Shown here in pieces: positions 12,119-12,537 of a DNA stretch of 12,537 nucleotides. Made by a program: the position numbers and the translations under genes. Location: NCBI GenBank assembly GCA_018056585.1, contig JAGPFK010000011.1:1-12537 (forward strand), given 5' to 3'. Below the pieces are notes generated by a model, which was given only the letters and a program-made list of their open reading frames with translations, did no database searches and was not told the origin of the DNA. Source of the stretch: Clostridia bacterium. GTDB taxonomy: Bacteria; Bacillota; Clostridia; Saccharofermentanales; UBA5734. How positions within the stretch are numbered: the stretch's first letter is position 1; each line of letters starts with the position of its first letter.

Positions 12119-12537
12119 TCAAATGGATTCGTCTACGGTATAGGTAACTTTTAACATCTCTGTTGTTGTGGTCACGCCGTCAAGAACCAGATTGATGCAG
12201 GTGTCCATCAGAGTCGTTGTGCCCTGCCGAATCGCAAGCGCACGGATTTGATCGGTTGTGGCTTTTCGATCGATCAGCTCACGGATTTCACGCGTGACAA
12301 CAAGGATTTCATGGATGGCTGTCCGTCCTTTGTAGCCGCTAAAACCGCATTCAGGGCAACCGGTTCCACGGAAAAGAGGCTTGGGTTCCCGCATCTTGAG
12401 CTGCATGGCTTCTGAATGTGAGAGTTTGTAGCTTTCTTTGCATCGCGGACAGATCTTGCGTACCAGGCGCTGTGCGATGACGCCGACCATGGAAGAAGAA
12501 ACCAGATAAGGCTCAATGCCCATATCAACCAGCCGGG
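12119..12537 (-). CDS. pilB: Type IV pilus extension ATPase PilB, C-terminal part (cut by window edge)
   Basis: Only about 138 C-terminal residues lie in the window; the frame continues past 12537. PilB is the GspE-family hexameric ATPase that drives pilin polymerisation. The visible part begins RLVDMGIEPYLVSSSMVGVI, followed by AQRLVRKICPRCK, the GspE/PilB region just after the His box. The zinc-binding tetracysteine is complete: CPRC, then GCPECGFSGYKGR about 30 residues later. The remainder, with GRTAIHEIL and MDTCINLVLDGVTTTTEML, is the usual C-terminal domain. The Walker motifs are outside the window. A Met at 12521-12523 is internal and not the start. The protein ends at TGA (12119-12121), followed by pilT, so extension and retraction motors are co-transcribed. 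Confidence 0.95.
   Translation of the reverse strand, partial: RLVDMGIEPYLVSSSMVGVIAQRLVRKICPRCKESYKLSHSEAMQLKMREPKPLFRGTGCPECGFSGYKGRTAIHEILVVTREIRELIDRKATTDQIRALAIRQGTTTLMDTCINLVLDGVTTTTEMLKVTYTVDESI

Overview
The window looks like a chromosomal segment of a Gram-positive anaerobe, most likely Clostridia. The grounds are AGGAGG-type ribosome binding sites, a sigma-A style promoter, moderate GC, Big_2/Big_4 surface repeats, and a type IV pilus (T4P) operon that ends at pilO with no pilP or pilQ secretin genes after it. The species cannot be named from sequence reading alone. Almost everything right of position 1600 belongs to one T4P locus arranged as two convergent operons.

Left edge (1-1260): the 3' part of a decayed group II intron. 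It holds a reverse transcriptase/maturase remnant with several frameshifts, in-frame stops and a large internal deletion, followed by recognisable ribozyme domains V and VI. The intron ends at about 1260. Next come 428 bases with only one doubtful small ORF on the minus strand (1263-1442) and, at 1605-1632, a near-consensus extended -10 promoter reading right.

Plus-strand operon (1689-7141): three prepilin-like genes. The first encodes a small PilX/GspK-like minor pilin that lacks the usual Glu5. The second encodes a prepilin whose body is followed by a von Willebrand factor A (vWA) domain with a complete MIDAS metal site. The third encodes a prepilin of about 1160 residues carrying a LamG/concanavalin A-like domain, two Big_4-like domains, five tandem Big_2 domains and a Trp-rich C-terminus. 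All three have a short basic leader and a hydrophobic N-terminal helix. My reading is that they form a minor-pilin adhesive tip, with vWA and lectin modules grafted onto pilin bodies. This resembles the modular minor pilins PilB (vWA) and PilC (lectin-like) of Streptococcus sanguinis, which are different proteins from the assembly ATPase PilB and platform PilC found here on the minus strand.

Minus-strand operon (12537 down to 7205): pilB (3' end only), pilT, pilC, pilM, pilN and pilO, closely spaced and in canonical order. They encode the extension ATPase, retraction ATPase, inner-membrane platform, and the PilM-PilN-PilO alignment complex. The two operons meet at one bidirectional hairpin terminator (7165-7206), which overlaps the pilO stop codon. 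The major pilin and the prepilin peptidase are not in the window; they may lie beyond the right edge.

The strongest candidate for something under-described is the three-gene modular tip-pilin operon, in particular the 1160-residue pilin.
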